A stretch of DNA of 64,000 nucleotides from Neisseriaceae bacterium (GCA_017458185.1 JAFTFY010000030.1:50720-114719), one strand, 5' to 3'; shown: positions 1 through 7,842, counted from the stretch's first letter. Notes: generated by a model not told the origin, from the sequence alone. Translations and numbers: made by a program.

Positions 1-411
1 TTTGCCGATCAAAATCAACCAGTTGCAGTAGTTTTTGGCAACGAACGCTTTGGTTTGGACATTGACGAAGTGGCACTGTGCAACCGCCTGATGACCATTA
101 ACGGCAACCCAAACTATTTTTCGCTTAATTTATCGCAAGCCGTGCAAGTGGTTGCGTACGAAATTTTTAGCCAAACTTCTTTTATTAACAATATATTACA
201 AACAGAAGAACAATTTGTACCGCAAGGCGAAATAGACGGCTTAATCAGTCATTTTGACGCAACGATGACGCAAATCGGTTTTTTTGAACGCCGCAACAAA
301 GAGCGTTTATTGCGACGCATACGCCGCATTTTTGACCGCAACGGCGTGCAAAGAGAAGAAATCGACATTTTGCGGGGTTTTTTAAAAACAGTGGGGCAAA
401 GAGTGAAATAG
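1..411 (+). CDS. trmJ: tRNA (cytidine/uridine-2'-O-)-methyltransferase TrmJ, C-terminal part
   Basis: The reading frame is open from the first base, so only the C-terminal 136 residues are present. The segment FGNERFGL followed by an asparagine-rich strand (NGNPNYFSLNLSQAVQ) matches the conserved motif 2/3 region of SPOUT-class TrmH/TrmJ enzymes, in which the knotted SAM site is formed. TrmJ methylates the ribose of tRNA position 32. The tail after about residue 60 is the helical extension typical of TrmJ (RRNKERLLRRIRRIFDR). The gene ends at TAG and is followed at once by an inverted DUS that probably acts as terminator. The upstream part lies outside the window. Confidence 0.9.
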   Translation, partial: FADQNQPVAVVFGNERFGLDIDEVALCNRLMTINGNPNYFSLNLSQAVQVVAYEIFSQTSFINNILQTEEQFVPQGEIDGLISHFDATMTQIGFFERRNKERLLRRIRRIFDRNGVQREEIDILRGFLKTVGQRVK

Positions 412-430
412 TTTTCAGGCAGCCTGAAAA
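412..430. terminator. Inverted DUS serving as probable terminator of trmJ
   Basis: This is a 15-base near-palindrome TTCAGGCAGCCTGAA inside a T-run and an A-run, two bases after the trmJ stop codon. It is the typical form of the uptake sequence in this window: both dialect orientations sit in one hairpin. Further copies in the same setting lie near 8484, 16424, 18182, 52514, 52541 and 55303. Confidence 0.6.
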
Positions 431-446
431 CCAAATTGCATTAAAC

Positions 447-473
447 GCGTGGGCAACAAGTTGCCCACCCTAC
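447..473. repeat. GTGGGCAAC/GTTGCCCAC hairpin repeat
   Basis: A 9-bp perfect stem (449-457 with 460-468) with a 2-base loop lies between the convergent ends of trmJ and the protease gene. The same word, inverted, recurs at 61653-61681, and looser members of the GTAGGGTGGG/CCCAC family occur near 16371, 60487, 60570 and 60760. It may be a bidirectional terminator or simply a dispersed palindrome. Confidence 0.6.
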
Positions 474-479
474 ACTCGC

Positions 480-1202
480 TTATTGGAAAACTGCACCGTG
501 TATTGACAAGTGATAACGCACCAAGTCATTGCTGATTGGTGTGGAATAGTTGCTTTCATAATCATCGCCGTGCGTAATGCCGACTACCTGACCTTTGGCG
601 TTGTAAGCTGGGCCGCCTGAATCGCGGTTACCTGTTCGCAAGGGTTTGGAAAGGATATAGTCGGTAGGGAAATTGGTGGTGCCTGTCATTGTGGCTTCAC
701 CACAATAACTTTCTGCCGCAGGACCCCAAAGATTATTACGATTGGCAACGCCGCACACTTCTAACTTTTCGCCCTCGAATGGTGGCATATTGGCGATGGG
801 TGCGTAGTTCCAGTTGGCATAACCTGCTGTTCGCAAAATAGCGATGTCAGGATTGTTGCGTGTTGAACCGCTGTGATACCACAACACTTCGGCAGTGGTT
901 ATCGGTGTGCCGTTCGCAGAAGCGTGCGATTTGAACACTGGAATGTCTTGTTCCACTTGTTCTTCGGATTGGTGTGTAACTGGATTTTCACGATCAGTTA
1001 CCACGCAATGTTTGGCGGTTACGATAATGGTGGGAGCCACAAACACGCCTGAACAAGCGGTGTTCCAACTTTTAATCCATAACTGCACGGTTGCTTCGTG
1101 CGTGTCAAGGTTTGTGCCAGCGGCTTCGGCATTGGGACTCATCACACCAGCGAAAGCAATAGCAGTTAATGCTGATAAAACTCGCATTTTCTTTATTTTC
1201 AT
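480..1202 (-). CDS. Secreted trypsin-like serine protease (S1 family)
   Basis: This 240-residue protein has a signal peptide at residues 1-28 (basic start, hydrophobic core, AEA cleavage site) and the chymotrypsin-fold triad: His65 in TAKHC, Asp119 in DIAIL and Ser195 in GNRDSGGPAY. Cysteines at 50/66 and 150/167 could form the usual S1 disulfides. It is therefore probably an exported endopeptidase; its substrate is unknown. It stands alone, convergent with trmJ, with a long AT-rich region upstream. The start at 1202 is the ATG that gives a complete signal peptide. Function as a protease is well supported, specificity is not. Confidence 0.88.
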   Translation of the reverse strand: MKIKKMRVLSALTAIAFAGVMSPNAEAAGTNLDTHEATVQLWIKSWNTACSGVFVAPTIIVTAKHCVVTDRENPVTHQSEEQVEQDIPVFKSHASANGTPITTAEVLWYHSGSTRNNPDIAILRTAGYANWNYAPIANMPPFEGEKLEVCGVANRNNLWGPAAESYCGEATMTGTTNFPTDYILSKPLRTGNRDSGGPAYNAKGQVVGITHGDDYESNYSTPISNDLVRYHLSIHGAVFQ

Positions 1203-1564
1203 TTTTGCATCCTTTTAATTGAAAGATATTGAAAAAATTTGACTTTTTATGATTGTTTGAATAACAACCAAAAGACAAAACCCAAGTTTTAAAATCATTT
1301 AAAACTGTCTGTTAGTGTAGCAGACGATAAGCATAAATACCAAGCATATCGTTTGATTGCTTGTTGAAAAATTCAATAAAAAAAGCAAAATAGTTGATTA
1401 TTTTTTACAATCTATTTTGCAAAAATATTCTACTGTTTTATTTCTATTAAGATTTTTTTGTGTATTAAAAACATTGAAATCATACAAAATAAGCCTAATA
1501 AACCGCGTATGATTGCGTACAGAATGTTGTAAAATTGGTCTTTTCGCTTTTGCTTAAATAACGG
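1203..1564. other. AT-rich intergenic region, no gene seen
   Basis: These 360 bases hold no convincing reading frame. The region is very AT-rich, with several A/T runs (for example 1370-1450), as expected for the upstream region of the leftward protease gene. A clear promoter could not be chosen by eye. Confidence 0.5.
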
Positions 1565-1670
1565 TATAGTCGATAAACTTCAAAAATAGAAAAGGCGTAA
1601 CGTCTGCGACAGTATAAATAATACGGTAAGGCGAAAGAACGCATTATAATTTTGAAGTTTATCGACTATA
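1565..1670. repeat. Correia-like miniature element, copy A
   Basis: This 106-bp element has a perfect 21-bp terminal inverted repeat that begins TATAGTCGATAAACT (1565-1585 with 1650-1670). The core carries the shared words GACAGTATAAATAATACGG and AAGGCGAA. Ends starting TATAG and a core with GACAGTAT and AAGGCG words resemble the Neisseria Correia repeats (CREE), non-autonomous elements that insert at TA. The element stops 41 bases before the hscB start codon and could affect that gene's promoter. Confidence 0.85.
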
Positions 1671-1711
1671 TAGCGTCTTTCAGGCTGCCTGAAAAATATA
1701 ACGGATTGAAT

Positions 1712-2215
1712 ATGAACGATTTTTTTACACTTTTTCACCTACCGCAAGATTATGCGATTGATTTAGACGCGTTAGAAAACGCCTATCGTGTTTTGGCAGC
1801 AGTCTATCACCCTGACCGTGCGGCAGGGCAGTCGGCATTTCATCAAAAAGAAAATATGATGATGACCGCAACAATCAATCAGGCGTACGGCGTGTTGCGT
1901 AATGATATTGAGCGAGCGGTGCATTTGTTGGCGTTACACGGTATTGATGCCAACGCACACGAACACAACATTGCCGACCCTGAATTTTTAATGCAACAGT
2001 TGCAGTGGCGAGAAGATTTAGACAACGCCCAAACACTTGACGAAGCGAATAAATTAAATCAACAAATTCAACAAGTTAAATGCAAAACGCAACAACAACT
2101 TGTTGCGGAATTTCACAAACAAAATTATCCAAACGCCACACAAACCTTACAACGCTTGCGATTTGTGCATAAATTATTGACGGCGATTGATGAAAAAAGG
2201 GAACAAATGGCGTGA
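1712..2215 (+). CDS. hscB: Fe-S cluster co-chaperone HscB
   Basis: This 167-residue J-domain protein has the HPD motif at residues 33-35 and a C-terminal helical domain of the HscB type, at the usual family length. HscB brings the scaffold IscU to the HscA chaperone during Fe-S cluster assembly. A longer frame is open from 1652, but its first 20 codons come from the Correia-like element and a DUS, so the ATG at 1712, which starts MNDFFTLFHLP, is chosen. The isc partner fdx lies far away in this window (49.5 kb), so the isc genes are not one block here. Confidence 0.9.
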   Translation: MNDFFTLFHLPQDYAIDLDALENAYRVLAAVYHPDRAAGQSAFHQKENMMMTATINQAYGVLRNDIERAVHLLALHGIDANAHEHNIADPEFLMQQLQWREDLDNAQTLDEANKLNQQIQQVKCKTQQQLVAEFHKQNYPNATQTLQRLRFVHKLLTAIDEKREQMA

Positions 2216-2243
2216 TTATTGGCTTTCAGGCAGCCTGAACGCC

Positions 2244-3296
2244 TTATTCATACACACTCAATGCACGGCGAACGCCGTCTCCGATCATCACTAATAACAA
2301 CAGCATGATTGTCAGCACCAAAAAAGTGGGCAGAACAATCCACCATGCGTCCAAATTGTCTTTGCCTTGTGCTAACAAATTGCCCAAGCCTGCTTGATCA
2401 CCTGGCACGCCCAAGCCCAAAAAGTCTAAACTGGTCAGAGCCAAAACCGCACCTGATATGCGAAACGGCAAAAACGCCAACACTGGCGTTAAACTGTTGG
2501 GCAGAATATGCCGCCACATTAAGCGGCTATTGCTTGCCCCCATACTTTTGGCAGCCAGCACAAAATCCATTTGACGATTTTTCAAAAACTCCGCACGCAC
2601 ATAATCCGACAAGCCTAACCACGAAAAAGCAGTCAGCAGCAGCAATAATAAAATCAAACTCGGCTCAAAAAAAGACGCAAAAATAATTAGTAAATAAAGT
2701 TCAGGCAGCCCACCCCAAATTTCAAAAATGCGTTGTAAAATCAAGTCGGTTTTGCCGCCAAAAAAACCCTGCACGGCACCAAAAAATATGCCCAAAGCAG
2801 TTGCCAAAACCGTCAGCACCAAAGCAAATAATACCGAATTACGAAAACCATACACCAAGCGTGCCACCATATCGCGACCAATATCGTCTGTGCCAAGCCA
2901 GTGGCGAGCAGACGGAGCGGCAGGATTCGGCTCGGTGTCAAATTCATTCAGCGTTTTGTCGTCATACGGATTGGGCAAATACCACGCAAAATTGCCGTTT
3001 TGCGTAATATTGTGGCGAATGGTGGGGTCTAAATAATCCGCAGGCGTATCAAAATCACCACCGAATTGTGTTTCATAATAGTTTGAAAATAAAGGAAAAT
3101 AATAACTTCCCTGATAACGCACCACAAGCGGCTTATCATTACACCAAACAGGAGCAAGAATAGAAATAATAAATAAAATCAAAAAGATACGCAATGCCCA
3201 CAGTGCGGATTTTTGTTGTTTGAATGAACGCACAAATCGTTGCCACCACGAATAATGCGTAGTTTCAGGCTGCCTGATTGTGTTTGGTGCGTGCAT
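2244..3296 (-). CDS. yejE: ABC transporter permease of the YejE (peptide/microcin C) type
   Basis: This 350-residue inner-membrane protein has an N-terminal membrane helix (about 35-52), a long periplasmic loop (about 55-150) with the motif HWLGTDDIGRDM, and five C-terminal helices carrying the binding-protein-dependent transport signature (about 238-260, EFLKNRQMDFVLAAKSMGAS). This is the DppC/OppC/YejE architecture for peptide import; the long loop fits YejE best. The usual partners yejA, yejB and yejF are not adjacent: hscB lies downstream on the other strand and an unrelated gene lies upstream. Confidence 0.85.
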   Translation of the reverse strand: MHAPNTIRQPETTHYSWWQRFVRSFKQQKSALWALRIFLILFIISILAPVWCNDKPLVVRYQGSYYFPLFSNYYETQFGGDFDTPADYLDPTIRHNITQNGNFAWYLPNPYDDKTLNEFDTEPNPAAPSARHWLGTDDIGRDMVARLVYGFRNSVLFALVLTVLATALGIFFGAVQGFFGGKTDLILQRIFEIWGGLPELYLLIIFASFFEPSLILLLLLLTAFSWLGLSDYVRAEFLKNRQMDFVLAAKSMGASNSRLMWRHILPNSLTPVLAFLPFRISGAVLALTSLDFLGLGVPGDQAGLGNLLAQGKDNLDAWWIVLPTFLVLTIMLLLLVMIGDGVRRALSVYE

Positions 3297-3408
3297 ATTT
3301 TGAAAAAGTGTTGTATTAAAGGCGTTATTGTAACGAATAATTGTCGCACCTGCCTGATTGCGTGCTATTTTTTGCTAAAATAACGCTTTTTGCACAAGGA
3401 CATGAACA

Positions 3409-4377
3409 ATGAGCATTTACCACTGCCCCCATTGCGGTTTGCTGGCTGAAAGTGCTGCCGAACCTGCAAGCACCTCCTTATGTGCCAACTGCAAACAAGA
3501 AGTCGTCATTCAAGACACCATTTTATTTGTACAATCTGTTATGAGTAAATATTCAGAATTATCAAATAAAATCAAATTATTACAAGAAAACTTTATTCCC
3601 CTTGATACCGCCAACACGCAAATTCAGGTAGCCTTAAACAGCAGTGATTTATTTGCTAATCCCAAACAACACGATAAAATAAAACATTATTTAAATCGCA
3701 AAAATTTAACCGTATCGTTTAATTATGCGGCGGTGGATATGTCAGGTTATTTTGATGAAGCCGCAGAGTTAATTGGCGATAATTTCCCATTATTAGAAAA
3801 ATATTTAAAACAAATGCGTTATTTATATGCCAATAATAAAATCGGTTTAATGATTGATTGCGTGAATTTACCGCAACAAGAAAATCAGAAATTACAAAAT
3901 ATTTTCAAAAAACTATTTTCTTATACCATACTATCTAAATACAATTATCAAGCTTCTGAAAAGAAAATACGCATTTCATTAAATACCACTAACAGCGTTA
4001 AAAAATTTCTGACAGGGGGTTGGTTAGAATGGTTTGCCACCATTAAATTGATTAAAGAAGCCCACGCAAAAGAAAAAACCTTTTCCATTGCTCGTTCCGT
4101 TATCGTGCAACACGAAAATGGCGATAAAAACGAATTTGATGTGGTTTTTATGATAGACCACAAAACACCTTTATTTATTGAATGTAAATCAGGAGAATTT
4201 CGGCAAGATTTAGATAAATTTATTAGAATTTGCAAAAAAATCAATATACCTACAAAAAACTGGATAGTATTAGCTAGCGAAATTGATAAACAACAAGCAG
4301 ACGCATTTGAAAAAATGTATCCCGTGCGTTTTTGCGATTTAACTCATTTTTTAGAAAAAGTCAAACCCTTAATTTAA
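3409..4377 (+). CDS. Zinc-ribbon protein with a Card1/DUF1887-like nuclease domain
   Basis: This 322-residue protein starts with a four-cysteine zinc ribbon (Cys6, Cys9, Cys25, Cys28), followed by a helical stretch (about 40-62) and a middle domain I cannot place. The C-terminal 120 residues look like a PD-(D/E)xK fold: GGWLE at 203-207, Asp244 in NEFDVVF and the E-x-K pair at 258-260 (IECKSG). The GGWLE plus D...ExK arrangement is characteristic of DUF1887/Card1-Can2 nucleases of CRISPR type III systems, but no CARF ring-nucleotide sensor is evident and there is no CRISPR array nearby. RBS AAGGA precedes the ATG. It is 13 bases from the next gene and probably co-transcribed with it. Nuclease activity is inference. 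Confidence 0.6.
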   Translation: MSIYHCPHCGLLAESAAEPASTSLCANCKQEVVIQDTILFVQSVMSKYSELSNKIKLLQENFIPLDTANTQIQVALNSSDLFANPKQHDKIKHYLNRKNLTVSFNYAAVDMSGYFDEAAELIGDNFPLLEKYLKQMRYLYANNKIGLMIDCVNLPQQENQKLQNIFKKLFSYTILSKYNYQASEKKIRISLNTTNSVKKFLTGGWLEWFATIKLIKEAHAKEKTFSIARSVIVQHENGDKNEFDVVFMIDHKTPLFIECKSGEFRQDLDKFIRICKKINIPTKNWIVLASEIDKQQADAFEKMYPVRFCDLTHFLEKVKPLI

Positions 4378-4390
4378 GGAATAATGAAAA

Positions 4391-4924
4391 ATGCAAGGAA
4401 AAATTGTCCGCTGGATAGAAGATAGAGCCTTTGGTTTTATTCAAGAACCCACCACAGGCGTGGAAATATTTGCCCATATTTCTGTTTTTGAAATACAAAA
4501 CCCACCACCCAAAGTGGGCGAAATGGTTTCTTTTGAAACCCAATTCAATGACGAAAAAGGCAGAACCGAAGCAGCAAATGTGGTTTATTTAAATCGATCG
4601 CCCTTAAAAGTGGTAAAAAATTCAGGCACAAAAAGAAATTCAGTTTATGCCAATGATGAGCAAGTTGAATTAAAAATTATGCCCCTGCAAAATTATCGCA
4701 ACGATGAAGAAGAAGAAATCAAACCTTATCGCGATTATCGTGGCTTAATTCGTAAAATAGTTATTATCATTCTTTTAGCCATTGCCGCTTTTTTTATTTA
4801 TCAAAATCGGCAACAAATTAAAAAAATAGATTTACCCGAAAAACCACAAATAATGAACAAAACACTCAAATCCTGCGATGAAAAAGACCATTGTTATAGC
4901 GATAAAAAATGGCGGTTAGAATAA
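4391..4924 (+). CDS. Cold-shock-domain membrane protein
   Basis: Residues 1-67 form a cold-shock (OB) domain: GKIVRWIEDRAFGFIQ holds the RNP1-like strand, FAHISVF the RNP2-like strand. A charged linker follows, then one membrane helix (about 118-137), then a short tail with two cysteines (CDEKDHC). A nucleic-acid-binding domain held at the membrane is thus predicted. It lies 13 bases downstream of the zinc-ribbon/nuclease-like gene, which suggests that the two work together. The function is unknown. Confidence 0.7.
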   Translation: MQGKIVRWIEDRAFGFIQEPTTGVEIFAHISVFEIQNPPPKVGEMVSFETQFNDEKGRTEAANVVYLNRSPLKVVKNSGTKRNSVYANDEQVELKIMPLQNYRNDEEEEIKPYRDYRGLIRKIVIIILLAIAAFFIYQNRQQIKKIDLPEKPQIMNKTLKSCDEKDHCYSDKKWRLE

Positions 4925-4975
4925 TTTTCAGGCTGCCTGAAAAACTTTCGGAAACTTACAAAAATTAACAACCGA

Positions 4976-5230
4976 GTGTCATTGCGAGATTTTTCCGCAG
5001 GAAACAGTGTTCAACGAGCGTTAGCGAAGTTAAAAATCGTGGTAATTCAGTTTTGCCGCAGACAAAACACAACGCTACTCAGCGTTGCAATTACCTTGCA
5101 AGCAGCCATTCAAGTTTTCTAATTTTCATAAGAAACAGTGTGTTACAACGCCTTATGGCGTTGATGAAAAATCTTCGATTTTTCATTGGATTGCCACGAT
5201 TTGACTACGTCAAATCTCGCAATGACACAC
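4976..5230. repeat. Compound hairpin repeat bounded by GTGTCATTGCGAG
   Basis: The region begins GTGTCATTGCGAG and ends with the inverse CTCGCAATGACACAC. Inside are small hairpins (TTTTGCCGCAGACAAAAC, AACGC..GCGTT, ACAACGCCTTATGGCGTTG, AAAATCTTCGATTTT). Very similar compounds lie at 48838-49064 and inside 7354-7692. No gene is supported; the short open frame from 5053 is repeat sequence. Confidence 0.75.
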
Positions 5231-5295
5231 AGTTTTTTGTCAGGTTATCTGAAATTTGAATTTTTGTCAGCCCCTTTCTCTTCCAAACATTTTGC

Positions 5296-5402
5296 GATAG
5301 TCGTTTCAGTTCAAAATATACCAAGACAGCGAAGCCGCAGACAGTATCAATAATACGGCAAGGCGAGCCAACGCAGGTAGATTTTGAAATGGAACGACTA
5401 TA
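5296..5402. repeat. Correia-like miniature element, copy B
   Basis: This 107-bp element has imperfect terminal repeats (left ATAGTCGTTTCAGTTCAAAA, right the inverse of TATAGTCGTTCCATTTCAAAA) and the shared core GCCGCAGACAGTAT...AATACGGCAAGGCG. Its right end runs into TATAAT (5401-5406), a good -10 sequence, 38 bases before the tsaE start codon. Correia elements are known to bring outward promoters in Neisseria; here this is inference, as no well-spaced -35 was found. Confidence 0.8.
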
Positions 5403-5444
5403 TAATCGCCATTCTTCATTTTGGTTTCAGTTTTTCTTCATACA

Positions 5445-5933
5445 ATGAGCCCTATTTTTCTGCCCAATGAACAAGCCACGCTTGATTTTGCGAATATGTT
5501 TTCAGGCTGCCTGAAAAAGTTTAGGCTGCCTGAAAATGGTTTGACAATTTATTTAGACGGTGATTTAGGGGCAGGCAAAACCACATTTGTGCGTGGTGTT
5601 TTGCGGGGTTTGGGGTTTTTGGGGAATGTGAAAAGTCCCACTTATTCTTTATTGGAAGAATATTATCTGCCCTGCGATTTAACCGTGCAACATTTTGATT
5701 TATATCGTTTTTCAAACCCAGAAGAATGGACTGACGCAGGGTTTGATGATTTGGACACACACGCCATTCGCCTAATTGAATGGGCAGACAAGGGGGGCGA
5801 TTTTGTGCCGCCTGCGGATATGGACATTAGATTTACGGTGCAAAATACAGGCAGAATGGTTACAATCAACGCTTTAAGCAATTTGGGTAAGGATTTATTT
5901 TCACAATGGCACATATCTCTCGGCGAAAATTGA
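5445..5933 (+). CDS. tsaE: tRNA threonylcarbamoyladenosine biosynthesis ATPase TsaE
   Basis: This 162-residue P-loop protein has Walker A GDLGAGKTT at about 39-47 and the TsaE signature SPTYSLLEEY, HFDLYRF and RLIEWADKG. With TsaB and TsaD it makes the t6A modification of ANN-decoding tRNAs. The ATG at 5445 gives the usual N-terminus; an upstream TTG frame from 5421 is less likely. Two back-to-back uptake sequences lie inside the gene and encode SGCLKKFRLPE (about 20-30), just before the first beta strand. The gene overlaps amiC by 28 bases, the common tsaE-amiC arrangement. Confidence 0.93.
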   Translation: MSPIFLPNEQATLDFANMFSGCLKKFRLPENGLTIYLDGDLGAGKTTFVRGVLRGLGFLGNVKSPTYSLLEEYYLPCDLTVQHFDLYRFSNPEEWTDAGFDDLDTHAIRLIEWADKGGDFVPPADMDIRFTVQNTGRMVTINALSNLGKDLFSQWHISLGEN

Positions 5934-7228
5934 TGACTTCTGCGGCAGGTACGCTTCTGCTGTCGCTTGTGCCTGTGTCTGCACATTCGGCAGAACAGGC
6001 GAAATTTGTTGCCGTGCGTTATTGGCCTGCCAACGCTTATACACGCATTACTTTGGAATCGTCCTTGCCCGTGCAACACGCTTTTTCATTAGAACAAAAT
6101 CCGCAACGCGTTGTTTTGGATATAAAAAATGTGAAATTGCAAGGTGTTTTGGAGTCGCTGCCTGCCAAAGTGTTAAACCGCGACCCTTATGTGAAAAAAA
6201 TTCGTGTGGCACAGCATAATGCTGCTACGGTTCGCATTGTCTTGGATTTGAAAACCGCCGTTGAACCGCAAATTTTCACGCTCGCCCCTGTGGCAAATTT
6301 TAAAAATCGCTTGGTGGTGGATTTGTATCCTGCGTCTGTGGCAAACGAAGAAGACCCGCTCATGGCTTTATTGCAAGATTATCGGCGGGGCGATATTAGC
6401 ACGGACGGCACTAATGCTCATCAAACCGCACAATCAGACGATATTTTGGGCGATAAAATCAAAGATATTTTGGCACAGGATAATCAAAAAAATTCGCCCA
6501 AACAAAAGGGTATCAATCATTATCAACGCAAAAAACGCCGCATTATTGTGGTGTTAGACCCAGGACACGGCGGCGAAGACCCAGGCGCGGTGGGGGCAAC
6601 AGGCTTAACCGAAAAAAGCGTGGTGTTATCGATTGCCCGCGAAACCCGCAAATTATTAGAAGCCAAAGGCTATAAAGTTTATATGACCCGTAACGAAGAT
6701 GTGTTTATTCCCCTGCGAGTGCGTGTTGCCAAAGCACGGTCGGTGAAAGCGGATATTTTTGTCTCCATACACGCAGACGCGTCTCCCAAAACAACCGCAC
6801 GCGGCACGGGCGTGTTTGCGTTAAGCCAAAAAGGAGCAACCAGCGAAGCCGCTCGTTATTTAGCCAACACACAAAACGCCGCCGACAGCATTGGTGGTGT
6901 GGTTGAAAAAGTAGGCAATAAAATGGTGGATAACACGCTGTTTGACTTAACCCAAACCGCCACCATTAACGATAGCCTTAAATTAGGTAAAATTGTGTTA
7001 AATTTATTAAGTAAAATCAATAAATTACATCAAGGAAAAGTAGAACAAGCCGCATTTGCCGTGTTAAAAGCCCCCGATATTCCGTCTATTTTGGTGGAAA
7101 CGGCATTTATTTCTAATCCGATTGAAGAGCAAAAATTAGCAGGACAAAAATTCCGCACACAATGTGCCCGTGCAATTACCGAAGGCATTGATACTTATTT
7201 TAGACAAGGTGCGGCGTTAAGGGCGTGA
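5906..7228 (+). CDS. amiC: N-acetylmuramoyl-L-alanine amidase AmiC
   Basis: This 440-residue periplasmic amidase has a twin-arginine signal peptide (SRRKLM at 5-10, cleavage near ALA-like SAHSA), an AMIN domain at about 30-140 for septal targeting, a low-complexity linker, and an Amidase_3 catalytic domain from about 210. Zinc ligands and catalytic residues are visible in LDPGHGGEDPG, the TEKSVVL glutamate, SIHADA and the C-terminal VETAFISN glutamate. It cleaves septal peptidoglycan to let daughter cells separate, which matters in a family with filamentous members. It is translationally coupled to tsaE. A large palindromic repeat starts 2 bases after its stop. Confidence 0.93.
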   Translation: MAHISRRKLMTSAAGTLLLSLVPVSAHSAEQAKFVAVRYWPANAYTRITLESSLPVQHAFSLEQNPQRVVLDIKNVKLQGVLESLPAKVLNRDPYVKKIRVAQHNAATVRIVLDLKTAVEPQIFTLAPVANFKNRLVVDLYPASVANEEDPLMALLQDYRRGDISTDGTNAHQTAQSDDILGDKIKDILAQDNQKNSPKQKGINHYQRKKRRIIVVLDPGHGGEDPGAVGATGLTEKSVVLSIARETRKLLEAKGYKVYMTRNEDVFIPLRVRVAKARSVKADIFVSIHADASPKTTARGTGVFALSQKGATSEAARYLANTQNAADSIGGVVEKVGNKMVDNTLFDLTQTATINDSLKLGKIVLNLLSKINKLHQGKVEQAAFAVLKAPDIPSILVETAFISNPIEEQKLAGQKFRTQCARAITEGIDTYFRQGAALRA

Positions 7229-7229
7229 A

Positions 7230-7762
7230 ATCAGTGAGCAGTGAGCAGTTAGGTAGTGAGCAGTTGTTTCGTTTTGCCTTGCGGCAAAACGGATTATGTT
7301 TAGATAACGCTTCGATTATTCTTTCAGGCTGCCTGAAAGAATAATCGAAGCGTTATAGTCAAACAACTTCAAAATGTTAAAAAACTGTGTCATTGCGAGC
7401 CGTGATGAAATCACGGCGTGGCAATCCAATGAATTGCATAGCAATTCATCAACGCTGATAAGCGTTGTAACGGTCGTATCTGTTATCATTTCAGGCAACC
7501 TGAATTATTTATGAACCTTGTCGTTACAACGCCTTACGGCGTTGGTAAAAAATCTGCGATTTTTTTACTGGATTACCACGCCAAGCCTTTCGGCTTGGCT
7601 CGTAATGACACACAGGATTAAATTTAAATTGCAGAATATTTATGCACAGTGCATTATTTTTATTTTTTGTATTTTGAAGTTGTCTGACTATATCTTAAAA
7701 CAAAACTGTCAAACCGCAGGTTTGACATAAAATCTAATTGCTCATTTCTCATTACTCATTGA
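7230..7762. repeat. Large-palindrome composite element, interrupted copy
   Basis: The left arm (7230-7353) holds GTGAGCAGT words, the hairpin GTTTTGCC-TTGC-GGCAAAAC, then ATAACGCTTCGATT, a central inverted DUS (7322-7338) and the inverse AATCGAAGCGTTA. The right arm (7692-7762) holds GTCAAACC-GCA-GGTTTGAC and CATTTCTCATTACTCATT words. A 339-bp repeat (7354-7692) with TATAGTCA ends splits the element at a TA. No gene is seen in 7229-7931 apart from the promoter at 7814. Confidence 0.75.
7354..7692. repeat. 339-bp element with TATAGTCA terminal repeats
   Basis: The left end TATAGTCAAACAACTTCAAA and the right end (inverse of ATAGTCAGACAACTTCAAAA) form an inverted repeat of about 22 bp with one or two mismatches. 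The interior is a compound of GTCATTGCGAG...GTGGCAATCC hairpins (7381-7612) with further small palindromes. It looks like a longer relative of the 105-bp Correia-like elements, with a conserved-frame hairpin pair as its core. A lone right end of the same type lies at 56891-56921. Confidence 0.65.
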
Positions 7763-7813
7763 CTAAAACTGTTGCAAAAATGGTCTTTTTCCTTTTTAAT
7801 CTATATCAATACT

Positions 7814-7842
7814 TTGACATTTCTCAAAAATGCCCCCATAAT
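7814..7842 (+). promoter_or_regulatory. Sigma-70 promoter of the Ala-rich lipoprotein gene
   Basis: TTGACA (7814-7819) and CATAAT (7837-7842) are separated by exactly 17 bases, close to the sigma-70 consensus. The distance to the ATG at 7932 leaves a leader of about 80 bases. The -35 box is a perfect match and the region is free of repeats, so this is the best promoter visible in the window. Confidence 0.75.

Noticed and set aside
1652..1711. Longer N-terminus for HscB
   Set aside because: These codons come from the end of a Correia-like element and a DUS; the family start is at 1712.
2309..2686. Plus-strand frame inside yejE
   Set aside because: Shadow of a clear ABC permease gene; low-complexity composition.
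5053..5259. Open frame of 68 codons between the cold-shock gene and tsaE
   Set aside because: It consists of hairpin repeat sequence with no ribosome site.
7230..7262. Regularly spaced AGTGAGCAGT words that look like short CRISPR-type repeats
   Set aside because: They are adjacent words of about 7-10 bases without spacers and belong to the arms of a palindromic element; no cas genes are present.
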